Below, in pieces: positions 18,922-28,638 of a stretch of 64,000 bases of DNA. The notes below the pieces were generated by a model. The model was not told where the DNA came from. It saw only the letters and a list, made by a program, of their open reading frames with translations, and searched no databases. Every line of letters begins with the position of its first letter. Position 1 is the first letter of the stretch. A program made the position numbers and the translations under genes. This DNA comes from Oceanospirillaceae bacterium (GTDB lineage Bacteria; Pseudomonadota; Gammaproteobacteria; Pseudomonadales; Oceanobacteraceae): contig PBQA01000014.1 in NCBI GenBank assembly GCA_002724925.1, positions 62,001 through 126,000 of the forward strand, read 5' to 3'.

Positions 18922-21900
18922 GTCAGGACTACATCGCCCTGGAATGGGTAAAAGGGGAAATTCAGGATACGCTGCAACAGGCTCAGCAGGCACTTGAAGC
19001 GTACGTTGAACACCCCGAAGACAGAAGCCGTCTGCGCTTCTGTTTAAGTTACCTGCACCAGGTGCATGGAACATTGCAGATGGTGGAGTTCTACGGAGCT
19101 GCGCTGCTGGCTGAAGAGATGGAAGCGGTTGCTCTGGCGTTGACCGAGGGTTCCCTGAGCAATGAACAGGACGGCCTTGAAGTCCTGATGCAGGCGATTA
19201 TTCAGCTTCCTCATTATCTGGAGCATGTGAAGGTCGGGCGTCGGGATCTGCCCGTCGTGTTGTTGCCCATTCTGAATGAACTACGCTCGACCCGAGGCGA
19301 AAACTTCCTGTCTGAAACATCATTGTTCACGCCTCATGTCGAACACAATGCGCCATTAACCGGAGCGCAGAAAAATCTGTTTACGCAACCCAACTTCTCG
19401 CCATGGTTGCGTAAAACACGGCAGATGTTGCAGACCGCAACCTTGCAGCTGCTGCAGGATCGTGACCCTGATCTCGCAAAGCACTACATCAACAAGCTCT
19501 TCGCCAAATTAAATAAGTCCATGGGAGGTACACCTCAGGGGATTGTCTGGCTGCCAGCGTTGGCGTTCAGTGAATGGTTACTGAAACAGGAAAGCTTGCC
19601 GAAGAGTGCAAAGGTTCTGCTGCGTCAGCTTGATCAGCTTTTGAAAACCGGCCTTGATAAAGGTGTTGCGGCGATAAATCGTCCGCCCGCTGAAGAGCTG
19701 TTGAAAAATCTGCTGTTTTACGTGGCCCGTACCGATGTACGTGGTGATGCTATTCGCCTGGTGCAGAAGCGTTTCAGGCTGGCTGAAGCTCTGCCGAATG
19801 CGGAAGATGCTGAAGACCACGCCATGGGCGCAGGCTCTGATGCTGTATCGGGTGCATTAACTGCTCTGATTGAAGAAATTTCTACTGTTAAGGATGAGCT
19901 GGATCAGGTCGTCCGTGGTTCTGCAGAACGCGAACCCGCTCTCACGTCGATCCGAAGTACTGTCCGTCAGGTTGCCGATACGATGGGAATGTTGGGGCTG
20001 GGAATGCCGCGACGGGTGATGCAGGAGCAGGAAAGCGCGATTGTTTCGCTATTGGAAGCAGAGGCCAGTGACGAGCAGGACAGTAAATTGCTCGATGTTG
20101 CAGGCGCACTTCTGTATGTCGAGGCAACACTCAATGGCATGATCCGCGATGGCGATACCAGCAAGTCGGTGAGCGACAGTGCGATGTCTGATGCTCAGCG
20201 TGCAGTATTGCGTGAAGCGCGGAATGTACTGGAGCAGGTGAAAGACGGCGTCGTCTCTTACATTGCTCACCAGTGGTCAACCGAGAAATTACAGGAGGTT
20301 CCATCCCTTCTGCATTCGATTGAGGGGTCATTGAATATGATCCCAATGCCGCGCGTTGCGGTATTGCTATCTGACCTTTCAACCTTTGTACAGCAAGCGT
20401 TACTGGCCGACCGCCCAGCCCCTGAGTGGGGTGTGATGGATATGGTCGCCGAAGTTCTCAGCGGTGTTGAGTATTACCTTGAGCGTTACTCAGATGAAGC
20501 AACTACCACCGATATCGCCATTATTGAGCGTGCAGAGAATACGCTCAGTAAGTTAATGGAGCGCTGCGGTATTGAGGCGGCGGCGTCTGAAGATCTCTCA
20601 AATGTTGAGCTACCGGAAGGTTTTGCCGATGAAGCGGTTGATGTCACCAGCTTCTCTGAAGCGCTCGGTCTTGACGATGAGTTGGTAGAGAGCAACCAGG
20701 ACCTGGCCAAGGATGATGCCGAGACGCCTCCTGTCATTGAGCTTGATGATGAGCTCAATGAAGAACTGGTTAATGAGGTCCCGACACAATCTGAAAGCTC
20801 TGCACAAAAAGATGCCGACGATGACCTCATTGACGATGAGATCATTGAAGTCTTCCTCGAGGAAGCTGAAGAAGTTACCGAAACTCTTGGCGAGTTCTGG
20901 CCCGCTTATCGCCAGAATCAGGACGACAGTGAAGCCCTGACCACGGTAAGGCGCTCTTTCCATACCCTGAAAGGCAGTGGGCGTATGGTGAAAGCAGACG
21001 ATGTCAGTGAGCTGGCATGGTCTGTCGAAAACATGTTTAACCGCGTGCTCGATGAAACGATTTCCGTTAACGATGACATGATTGCGTTCGTTGATCGTGT
21101 GGTCGAGCAGCTCCCCGGCCTGATCGAAGATTTCCGTGCGAAGCGCGCCGCTTCAATTGATGTTCAGCCTTACATGGATTATGCCTTTGCCACCGCCGAA
21201 GGCAACCAGCCGGCGACTCTGCCAGGCTCAGGGGATGATGCGCCGGAGCTTGAAGATCAGGTTTCTGCTGATCTCGATGCAGACGGAAGTCGTCCGGATG
21301 AAGACATGGACGTGTTGGAAGAAACCCTTAATCCGGAGGCTGCAGAAGACGCCGATGCTCAGCAGGAGGCAGAAGATCGCGCCGCGCTGCTGGAAATTTT
21401 TATTGCCGAAGCTGAAGCACATCTTGCGGTTGTCGATGAGTTTGTTAGCGAGTCGAACGAAACGGCCTGTGGCAACCAGATCAGTGATGCTCTGCAGCGC
21501 GCTCTGCACACTCTTAAGGGAAGTGCTCACATGGCAGAGCTGGCTCCGCTCGCCGATGTTGCATCTGTTATTGAAAAATTAACGAAAGAACTTCGTGCAT
21601 TCCGTTTACCGAACACACCGGACCTCGCATCACTGCTCAATGATGCGTCTGCAGCGCTTCGTTCTTATCTGACCGTCGATCAGTTGATGCTGCTTGAGGA
21701 TATGCCAGAAGCACCGCCTTTAATGGAACGTGCCGCTGTCATTGAAACAGAGCAGCTTCAGCCGATGTATCAGGGCGACTCGCAGGCTGGCATTTCGACT
21801 GAGGCGATCAGTCATTTTCTGGCTTCCGGCATGGACTCCCTGATCGAAGCAGATGAACTCCTGCAGACCTGGCAGGAAGAAGATCGTTCGGAAGTGCTCG

Positions 21901-24900
21901 ATACTATTTCGTCAGATCTGGCTTCGGCGGCGCAGGCTGCAGACGATGCTGGTATTCCTGCTGTGAAAGAAATGGCTCTGGCGCTGCATCACTTCTACCA
22001 GGGAGCGGGACAGGCCGCAGCTCACCCTGAGCCAGAATTGGTTGGTTTTATCAGCGACGCTCACGAAGAGCTTCTCAATATGATGGATTGTCTGGCCGCT
22101 GGTCAGGACCTTCCTGATGTGTCGGAGACTGTCCGCCGCGTGCGTGACTGGCAGTTCCCTGAGTCTCAGCAAATCGAAGACCAGCCAGAGCCGCGGTCAG
22201 AAGACCCGGCCGACGAAGAGTCTGCAGAGGTACCTGTCGCTGAATTTTCGGAGCCTCAGGTGCCAGAGTCGTCTGTGGTTGAAGGAATGCTTTCGCAGGA
22301 GGCTGCAGATACACCACCCGTTCCAGAGGTTGATGAAACGTCATTGAGTGAACTGGAACAGGCAGACATCGAAGAGCAGGAAGACGATCTGATTCTCGAT
22401 ATCTTCCTGGAGGAAGCGGAAGAAATTACCGAAGCTATTGAAGCCATCATGCAGAAGTGGGAAAAAACACCCGACGACCTTCTGCCAGTGGCCGAGCTTC
22501 AGCGAGAGCTGCACACCCTGAAAGGTGGCGCTCGAATGGCTGAGCTGCCTGAAGTTGCTGACTTGTGCCATGAACTGGAAACACTCTATGAACGCCTTAA
22601 CGACGGCGTTATTGATCTGTCCGAAGATACGCTGCCGCTAGCGCAAAGTGCGCACGACCTACTCTTTACCCAGTTGCAATCGGTCAGGGAGGGCAAGGGC
22701 CCGGAGAATCCTGAACGTATGATTGAAGCCTTGAAGGTAGCATCGCAGCGTAGTGGGACTGAGCAGGCACCTGTTGAGGAAACGGAGACTGCAGATTCAC
22801 GAGCCTACGCGGTTCAGTCTGAAACTGCCGATGAAAGCGATCGTGAAATTGTTGGCATCTTCCTCGAAGAAGCTGGTGAGTTGATGGAAGCGCTGGATGA
22901 GGGTGTCGAGGCATGGCGCACCGAACCGGCATCGACTCAAGGTGCTGACGAGCTGTTGCGTGTTCTTCATACCTTGAAAGGCGGTGCTCGTCTTGCCGGG
23001 TTGTCTGTCATTGGTGACACTGCGCATAACTTCGAATCGGATATTCAGAAGGCGTTGTCACGTGAAGCGCGATTCGATGACACCTTCTTCAGACACATCC
23101 ATGAACGACAGGAAAATCTGCAGTCAAAAATTGACGATGTCGCAAACCTGCTCGACAGTGACGGCGTCCTGGTACTGGGCGAGAAGGAGCTGGTGGTCGA
23201 TTCACCTGTTTCTGCTCAGGATGTGGTTAGTGATGTTGATACGCTCTCCAGCAGTGATTCTTCACTGACAGAAGAGCTGGGTGAAGAAGCGTCAGCCGAT
23301 GCTGAAACTGAAAACTCGCAGCTGGCCGTCGTGCCACTTCCCGGCAAAGAAATTGAGACGGCGCCAGAGCGCACACCACCGGCTATGGCGCAGCAGCGCA
23401 AAGCACCGACCGAGCTTGTAAAGGTATCGGCCGATCTGCTGGACAGCCTGGTAAACCTCGCTGGCGAGACCGCCATTGGGCGCGGTCGTCTGGAAGAACA
23501 GGTCAGCGATTTTGCTGGAACCCTGACGGAAATGGATCAGACGCTGGACCGGATGCGCGATCAGCTGAGACGTCTGGATATTGAAACCGAAGCTCAGGTG
23601 ATCTTCCGCCAGGAGCGTCATGGACCAGATTACGAAGACTTTGATCCTCTGGAGATGGACCGCTATTCGGCAATGCAGCAGCTTTCGCGAGCATTGATGG
23701 AGTCTGCATCTGACCTTATCGATCTTAAGGAAACCCTGTCGGGTAAAACCCGTGACGCAGAGACGCTGTTGCTCCAGCAAAGTCGTGTGAATACCGAGCT
23801 TCAGGAAGGTCTGATGAAGACTCGTATGGTTCCGTTCCAGCGCATGGTGCCGCGTCTGCGTCGTATTGTTCGTCAGGTGAGTCTTGAGCTGAATAAACAG
23901 GTCGAGCTGCGAGTTAATAACGCCGACGGTGAAATGGATCGAACCATCCTTGAGCGTATGATTTCGCCTCTTGAGCACATGGTTCGGAATGCGGTTGACC
24001 ATGGTATTGAAAGTGGAGAGCAGCGCCGGGCAGCGGGTAAACCCGAGAAGGGCAGCATTGAACTTGATATCCGACGTGATGGCGGTGACGTGGTTCTGAC
24101 CTTACGTGACGACGGACAAGGGATTAACCTGGATGCTGTTCTCAAGAAAGCGCGAGAGCGTGGCATGGTGCCGGAAGGCGTCGAGCCGACCGAACACGAC
24201 ATTCTGCAGTTTATTCTGCAGCCCGGTTTTTCGACCGCAGAAGTCATCACTCAGATTTCTGGTCGTGGTGTCGGCATGGATGTCGTTAGCAGCGAAATTA
24301 AGCAGATGGGCGGTAGTGTAGAAATTCGCTCTGAAGCGGGTTCAGGCAGTGAGTTTGAAGTGCGCCTGCCATTCACCGTATCTGTGAACCGCGCACTGAT
24401 GGTACGTATTGGTGAAGACCTCTATGCGGTACCTCTGAATAACATTCAGGGCATTGTTCGTGCTTCTGTCGCTGAACTGCAAAACCTGTACGATCAGCCA
24501 GAGGGCGAGCGCTTCTTTAACTACGCTGGCCGCGATTATCAACTGGGTTATCTGGGGGCTATGCTCGATGAGCATTCGCACCCGAAAATATCAGGGCAGC
24601 ATATGCCGTTGCCTCTGCTACTGGTTCGCGGCCAGGTTCCTTTTGCGTTGCAGGCCGATGCGCTGCTTGGCTCCCGTGAGATCGTGGTGAAGAGCCTCGG
24701 CCCTCAGTATGCCAGTGTGCGTGGCATTTCTGGTGGTACGATTCTCGGTGACGGTAGCGTCGTTATTATTCTCGATCTGCCAGCCATGATCCGGACCTAC
24801 ACCAGCCTCGAGTATCAACAGGCGAAAGCGCTGGATAATAAAGCGGCAGAAGCGCGTCATGAACAGGAGCGCAGGCTGCCTAAAGTACTGGTTGTTGATG

Positions 24901-25250
24901 ACTCGGTGACCGTACGTAAGGTGACTACGCGTCTGCTCGAACGCCATGGTATGGAAGTAATGACCGCGAAAGACGGTATGCATGCGATGGAAGTCTTGCA
25001 GGATGTGAAGCCTGACGTGATGCTGCTCGATATTGAGATGCCGCGCATGGATGGCTTTGAGGTCGCCTCTCTGGTACGTCACGATGAGCGCTTAAAAGAT
25101 CTGCCGATCATCATGATCACTTCGCGGACGGGTGATAAGCACCGTGAGCGCGCAAGAAGTATTGGTGTGAATGAATACATGGGTAAGCCCTTCCAGGAAG
25201 AATTGCTTCTGGAAAATATCAATGCCTTCCTGGGACATGAGGTTTACTGA
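18918..25250 (+). CDS. chpA: Multi-Hpt CheA-type hybrid histidine kinase/response regulator (PilL/ChpA)
   Basis: 2110 aa; four canonical Hpt boxes (FHTLKGSGRM, LHTLKGSAHM, LHTLKGGARM, LHTLKGGARL), CheA N-box LEHMVRNAVDHGIESGEQRRAAGK, CheW-like region, C-terminal REC VLVVDDSVTVRKVT. Confidence 0.95.
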   Translation: MSQDYIALEWVKGEIQDTLQQAQQALEAYVEHPEDRSRLRFCLSYLHQVHGTLQMVEFYGAALLAEEMEAVALALTEGSLSNEQDGLEVLMQAIIQLPHYLEHVKVGRRDLPVVLLPILNELRSTRGENFLSETSLFTPHVEHNAPLTGAQKNLFTQPNFSPWLRKTRQMLQTATLQLLQDRDPDLAKHYINKLFAKLNKSMGGTPQGIVWLPALAFSEWLLKQESLPKSAKVLLRQLDQLLKTGLDKGVAAINRPPAEELLKNLLFYVARTDVRGDAIRLVQKRFRLAEALPNAEDAEDHAMGAGSDAVSGALTALIEEISTVKDELDQVVRGSAEREPALTSIRSTVRQVADTMGMLGLGMPRRVMQEQESAIVSLLEAEASDEQDSKLLDVAGALLYVEATLNGMIRDGDTSKSVSDSAMSDAQRAVLREARNVLEQVKDGVVSYIAHQWSTEKLQEVPSLLHSIEGSLNMIPMPRVAVLLSDLSTFVQQALLADRPAPEWGVMDMVAEVLSGVEYYLERYSDEATTTDIAIIERAENTLSKLMERCGIEAAASEDLSNVELPEGFADEAVDVTSFSEALGLDDELVESNQDLAKDDAETPPVIELDDELNEELVNEVPTQSESSAQKDADDDLIDDEIIEVFLEEAEEVTETLGEFWPAYRQNQDDSEALTTVRRSFHTLKGSGRMVKADDVSELAWSVENMFNRVLDETISVNDDMIAFVDRVVEQLPGLIEDFRAKRAASIDVQPYMDYAFATAEGNQPATLPGSGDDAPELEDQVSADLDADGSRPDEDMDVLEETLNPEAAEDADAQQEAEDRAALLEIFIAEAEAHLAVVDEFVSESNETACGNQISDALQRALHTLKGSAHMAELAPLADVASVIEKLTKELRAFRLPNTPDLASLLNDASAALRSYLTVDQLMLLEDMPEAPPLMERAAVIETEQLQPMYQGDSQAGISTEAISHFLASGMDSLIEADELLQTWQEEDRSEVLDTISSDLASAAQAADDAGIPAVKEMALALHHFYQGAGQAAAHPEPELVGFISDAHEELLNMMDCLAAGQDLPDVSETVRRVRDWQFPESQQIEDQPEPRSEDPADEESAEVPVAEFSEPQVPESSVVEGMLSQEAADTPPVPEVDETSLSELEQADIEEQEDDLILDIFLEEAEEITEAIEAIMQKWEKTPDDLLPVAELQRELHTLKGGARMAELPEVADLCHELETLYERLNDGVIDLSEDTLPLAQSAHDLLFTQLQSVREGKGPENPERMIEALKVASQRSGTEQAPVEETETADSRAYAVQSETADESDREIVGIFLEEAGELMEALDEGVEAWRTEPASTQGADELLRVLHTLKGGARLAGLSVIGDTAHNFESDIQKALSREARFDDTFFRHIHERQENLQSKIDDVANLLDSDGVLVLGEKELVVDSPVSAQDVVSDVDTLSSSDSSLTEELGEEASADAETENSQLAVVPLPGKEIETAPERTPPAMAQQRKAPTELVKVSADLLDSLVNLAGETAIGRGRLEEQVSDFAGTLTEMDQTLDRMRDQLRRLDIETEAQVIFRQERHGPDYEDFDPLEMDRYSAMQQLSRALMESASDLIDLKETLSGKTRDAETLLLQQSRVNTELQEGLMKTRMVPFQRMVPRLRRIVRQVSLELNKQVELRVNNADGEMDRTILERMISPLEHMVRNAVDHGIESGEQRRAAGKPEKGSIELDIRRDGGDVVLTLRDDGQGINLDAVLKKARERGMVPEGVEPTEHDILQFILQPGFSTAEVITQISGRGVGMDVVSSEIKQMGGSVEIRSEAGSGSEFEVRLPFTVSVNRALMVRIGEDLYAVPLNNIQGIVRASVAELQNLYDQPEGERFFNYAGRDYQLGYLGAMLDEHSHPKISGQHMPLPLLLVRGQVPFALQADALLGSREIVVKSLGPQYASVRGISGGTILGDGSVVIILDLPAMIRTYTSLEYQQAKALDNKAAEARHEQERRLPKVLVVDDSVTVRKVTTRLLERHGMEVMTAKDGMHAMEVLQDVKPDVMLLDIEMPRMDGFEVASLVRHDERLKDLPIIMITSRTGDKHRERARSIGVNEYMGKPFQEELLLENINAFLGHEVY

Positions 25251-26282
25251 GTGGCCAGCCCAAAAGTCGCTGTGATAAACAGCGACCTTTTGCAGCAACG
25301 CATACTGGCAGAGTCTCTGCAGCGGCTGGGGTTTGAAGTAATCCTGAATATCCCCGCTGCAAGAATGACTCTGGCGGCGATAGAGCAGACTCATGCCGAT
25401 GCATGGTTGGTTACCTTTCGTGATGATGACGACGTTTGTGGCGAGAGTTTTGACGCTTTACTGAGCGGTGAAGCGCCAGTTCTGGTGGGATTGGACGATG
25501 CGCCAGATAATCATTGCACCAGCTTTTTGCGATGGGAAAAGAAGCTACTGACAAAGCTTCGGGATCTGACGGATACGCCAGCACCAGCGGCAGAAGTCAG
25601 TCAGATGCCATGGGAACAGAAGCAACACAGGGAGATTCCGCTTCCTGATGTATTTGCCGATGGCGCTTCGAAGCTTCCTTTGCAGATTTTTGTACTTGGA
25701 GCGTCCCTCGGCGGCCCGGAAGCCGTGAAAGAATTTCTTGATGTGCTTCCAGCCGGATTGCCGGTAGCGTTTGTGTACGCTCAGCATATTGATGAAAGAT
25801 TTGAGCAGGCTTTGTGTCAGGCGGTTGGGCGTCATTCTGCGTATCAACTTAAAAATGTCGAGAATGCAGCGGTACTGGCCGCTGGAGAAGTGCTGATTGC
25901 GCCGGTATCAACGACCTTCGACCTGGTTGGTATGGATCGAATCAGTGTAGGGAGTACATCCTGGGATGGGCCTTACGGACCGTCCATTGATGGCGTGATC
26001 GACGTGGTGTTTAATCACGCCCGGCAGCGTTTCGGTTGCATCCTTTTCAGCGGCATGGGTAGTGATGGAGCCGAGAGTATCTCGGCGCTGCCGCAAGGCA
26101 CAGATATCTGGGTTCAGGCGCCCGAAGGGTGTGGAAACGCATCCATGCCTGAAAGTGCGATTCAAACAGGCAGGGTCACCTTCGTCGGTGATTCGTACCA
26201 GTTAGCGTTAAAGCTGGTTGAACATCTGAAAGAGAAATGGACAGAGAATTATGAGCGAAAACCAGATCACCAGTGCGGATAA
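25251..26282 (+). CDS. chpB: CheB-type methylesterase ChpB
   Basis: GASLGGPEAVKEFL, YAQHID, LFSGMGSDGAESI; degenerate N-terminal region; position after chpA. Confidence 0.88.
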   Translation: MASPKVAVINSDLLQQRILAESLQRLGFEVILNIPAARMTLAAIEQTHADAWLVTFRDDDDVCGESFDALLSGEAPVLVGLDDAPDNHCTSFLRWEKKLLTKLRDLTDTPAPAAEVSQMPWEQKQHREIPLPDVFADGASKLPLQIFVLGASLGGPEAVKEFLDVLPAGLPVAFVYAQHIDERFEQALCQAVGRHSAYQLKNVENAAVLAAGEVLIAPVSTTFDLVGMDRISVGSTSWDGPYGPSIDGVIDVVFNHARQRFGCILFSGMGSDGAESISALPQGTDIWVQAPEGCGNASMPESAIQTGRVTFVGDSYQLALKLVEHLKEKWTENYERKPDHQCG

Positions 26283-26730
26283 TAAGCCTGAACAGGTCGA
26301 CTGCCTGCTGGTGCCGTTGAAGGATCGTAATCTTATTCTGCCGAACGTGACGGTAGCCGAGGTTATTCCGTTTTCGCACTTGCTGACGACAAATGCCAGC
26401 ACAGACTGGGTACTGGGTCGCCTCGACTGGCGTGGAACTCTGGTTCCGGCTCTGTGTTACGAACTGATGAGCGGTCAGGCTGCGCCGGCGCCTAACCCTG
26501 ATGCGCGCTTTATTATCGTGAATGGGGTCAATGCTAATCCTCAGATGCCTTTCTATGCCATCCTCGTGCAGGGTATTCCTCGATTGATGCACGTCGGTGA
26601 AAACGATCTACAGGAAGTCGAAGCCATGGGCATGGGGCAGTTTGATAAGGTCGCAGTGACGTTTGAGGGGGTTACCGCGATGATCCCGGATCTGGAACGG
26701 GTTGAGAATGAGGTGCTCATCACTATCTGA
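26251..26730 (+). CDS. chpC: CheW-like protein ChpC
   Basis: CheW-like domain, overlaps the chpB 3' end. Confidence 0.82.
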   Translation: MSENQITSADNKPEQVDCLLVPLKDRNLILPNVTVAEVIPFSHLLTTNASTDWVLGRLDWRGTLVPALCYELMSGQAAPAPNPDARFIIVNGVNANPQMPFYAILVQGIPRLMHVGENDLQEVEAMGMGQFDKVAVTFEGVTAMIPDLERVENEVLITI

Positions 26731-26805
26731 CTTTGCCCTTTCAGGTTTCCGCAAACCGGTGCTTGCTGTATAGTCAGCCGCTGCAATAAACAGAGAATCC
26801 GGACG

Positions 26806-27624
26806 ATGTTCCAGCTATTACGCCGCCGTCTGCAGGGCCGGAAAGCAGCAATAGATATCCAACCTTTTAGCCGTTCACCGGCTGAGATTCCTTACCGTCA
26901 GGCCAAAGCGATTGTGACCCATGTCGCCGCGGATCGCTGTCGCAGTAATTTTCTTGGGTTTCCTGTCCAAGACAGTCCATTTGTGCAGATTCTCATCCAA
27001 GACCATTCTAGGTATGAGGGCAGTGCTCTAGAAGCCTTTTATCAGACATTTCAGCCTGAAACGGTTGGGGAACTTCTGGGGCTGAAGATCAGTGCAATTG
27101 CGTCGATGCCAGCGATGTCTGCGGTCATGCCGTGGTGGAACCGTCACCCGGAGCAACGCCTTGAGCAGGTAGCCGTAAAGTCGGGCAGCGGACGTTTACT
27201 GGGTAAGGAAGCGATTAAACTGGGTGCTTCAGAGCAGACTGACTTTGGCTGGCAGTATTATGGCCCAGTGAGTGCTCCTGTCGGAAAGATGGAGTATGAG
27301 CGACAGGTTTCTGTATTCCAAAGTATTCGGGATAAAGGCTTCCAGCCGACTTCAGCAACGCAGATTCACGGTGAATTTCTGGTCAATGGAGAGGACTGGG
27401 TGTGGGTGAATATTGGTGGAAAACACCGTCTGAATTCTTTGGTTGCGCTGGGTAATCCGGAGATTCAGGTGTCTGCGAAAGGCAAGTATGGTCCGGTGAT
27501 CATCCGCCGTAGTGAGTCTGCTATCTGGCCGAATGTTCAGAACGGGCTGTTTGACGAAGCAGAAGCTCTCGAATTATTCGATCGTATACTTGCGGGACGT
27601 GGCCCGGAGATGAAAACGCAATGA
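26806..27624 (+). CDS. Hypothetical protein with C-terminal ParB/sulfiredoxin-like motif, first gene of the glycan cluster
   Basis: SIRDKGFQPTSATQIHGEFLVNGEDWVWVNIGGKHRLNSLVALGNPEIQV resembles ParB/Srx G-HR-AL-ALG pattern; overlaps next ORF. Confidence 0.55.
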   Translation: MFQLLRRRLQGRKAAIDIQPFSRSPAEIPYRQAKAIVTHVAADRCRSNFLGFPVQDSPFVQILIQDHSRYEGSALEAFYQTFQPETVGELLGLKISAIASMPAMSAVMPWWNRHPEQRLEQVAVKSGSGRLLGKEAIKLGASEQTDFGWQYYGPVSAPVGKMEYERQVSVFQSIRDKGFQPTSATQIHGEFLVNGEDWVWVNIGGKHRLNSLVALGNPEIQVSAKGKYGPVIIRRSESAIWPNVQNGLFDEAEALELFDRILAGRGPEMKTQ

Positions 27625-28637
27625 GAGTTGCCGTTATAAATGATACTCGTCCGACCCACCATTTTGGTTGCATGCTGGTTATGGAAAACCTCCTTCGCTT
27701 ATTGAGTGAACAAGGGGTGGAAGTGGTCTGGACCTGGCCAGTCAGCGTTGACTGGCGTCGCCATAAAAAACGGATACTGAGTATGCCACCAGTTGACGCC
27801 ATTATTATTAATGGTGAGGGCACAATTCATCATAACGATAGCCGCCGCTTTTCTCAGGCATTGGTTGATATGGTGGACTTCGCTGCGGAAACATTAAAAA
27901 AGCCCTGTTATCTGCTCAATGCCACTTTGCATAAAAATTCCGCTGCTGCCTATCAGAGCCTGGGAAGAGCACGCGCCATTTATGTGCGTGATCGCGGTAG
28001 CCTGAAAGAATTGCAGGAATTCGGGGGACTGACTGGTGCCTATGTTCCGGATCTGACATTTGCATCAAATGCTTCGCATAGCAGCAATCAAAGCAACTCT
28101 GATCGAACCCTGGTGGTTGATAGTGCTGTTAAGGAGGATAGCCGTTTTCTTGAGGCCTATGCCAATGAGAACGGCTTTGATTTTCGCTCTATGGTCGTTG
28201 CCCGTCCATCTAATGCCCGTTTTCTTCGCAGTCCAAGACCTTGGGTAAAAAATGTCATTAAGTGGCTGAAATCGGACAGGAAACTGGCAACGGATGCAGG
28301 AAGTTATATTCGTTATCTTAAGGGCTACGGAATGGTTATTACCGGTCGCTATCATACGGTGACCATGTGCCTGAAAAACAGAATTCCCTTTGTCGCGCTG
28401 GAGTCCAACACACCGAAGGTCAGATATCTGCTTACTGATGTTCTTGGTGAAGCAGGCCGGTCGTTGACAGTAAGTAGCTTGACATCTGCTATTCCGGAAT
28501 GCCTGGAAAGTTTCAGTGAAAAGGAACTTGAGGCTATTGCTCTATTTACCGCGGATGCGGAAATTGCAATACAGTCGATGATTGCAGATATCTGCAAGGA
28601 CATCCGTCGTGGTGCAGAAGGACGATACGAATACTGA
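27621..28637 (+). CDS. Polysaccharide pyruvyl transferase family protein
   Basis: IIINGEGTIHHND, AIYVRDRGSLKEL, GYGMVITGRYHTVTMCLKNRIPFVALESNTPKV. Confidence 0.8.
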   Translation: MRVAVINDTRPTHHFGCMLVMENLLRLLSEQGVEVVWTWPVSVDWRRHKKRILSMPPVDAIIINGEGTIHHNDSRRFSQALVDMVDFAAETLKKPCYLLNATLHKNSAAAYQSLGRARAIYVRDRGSLKELQEFGGLTGAYVPDLTFASNASHSSNQSNSDRTLVVDSAVKEDSRFLEAYANENGFDFRSMVVARPSNARFLRSPRPWVKNVIKWLKSDRKLATDAGSYIRYLKGYGMVITGRYHTVTMCLKNRIPFVALESNTPKVRYLLTDVLGEAGRSLTVSSLTSAIPECLESFSEKELEAIALFTADAEIAIQSMIADICKDIRRGAEGRYEY

Positions 28638-28638
28638 T

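Noticed and set aside
23292-24002. 236-aa minus-strand ORF
   Set aside because: Antisense shadow of the chpA kinase domain
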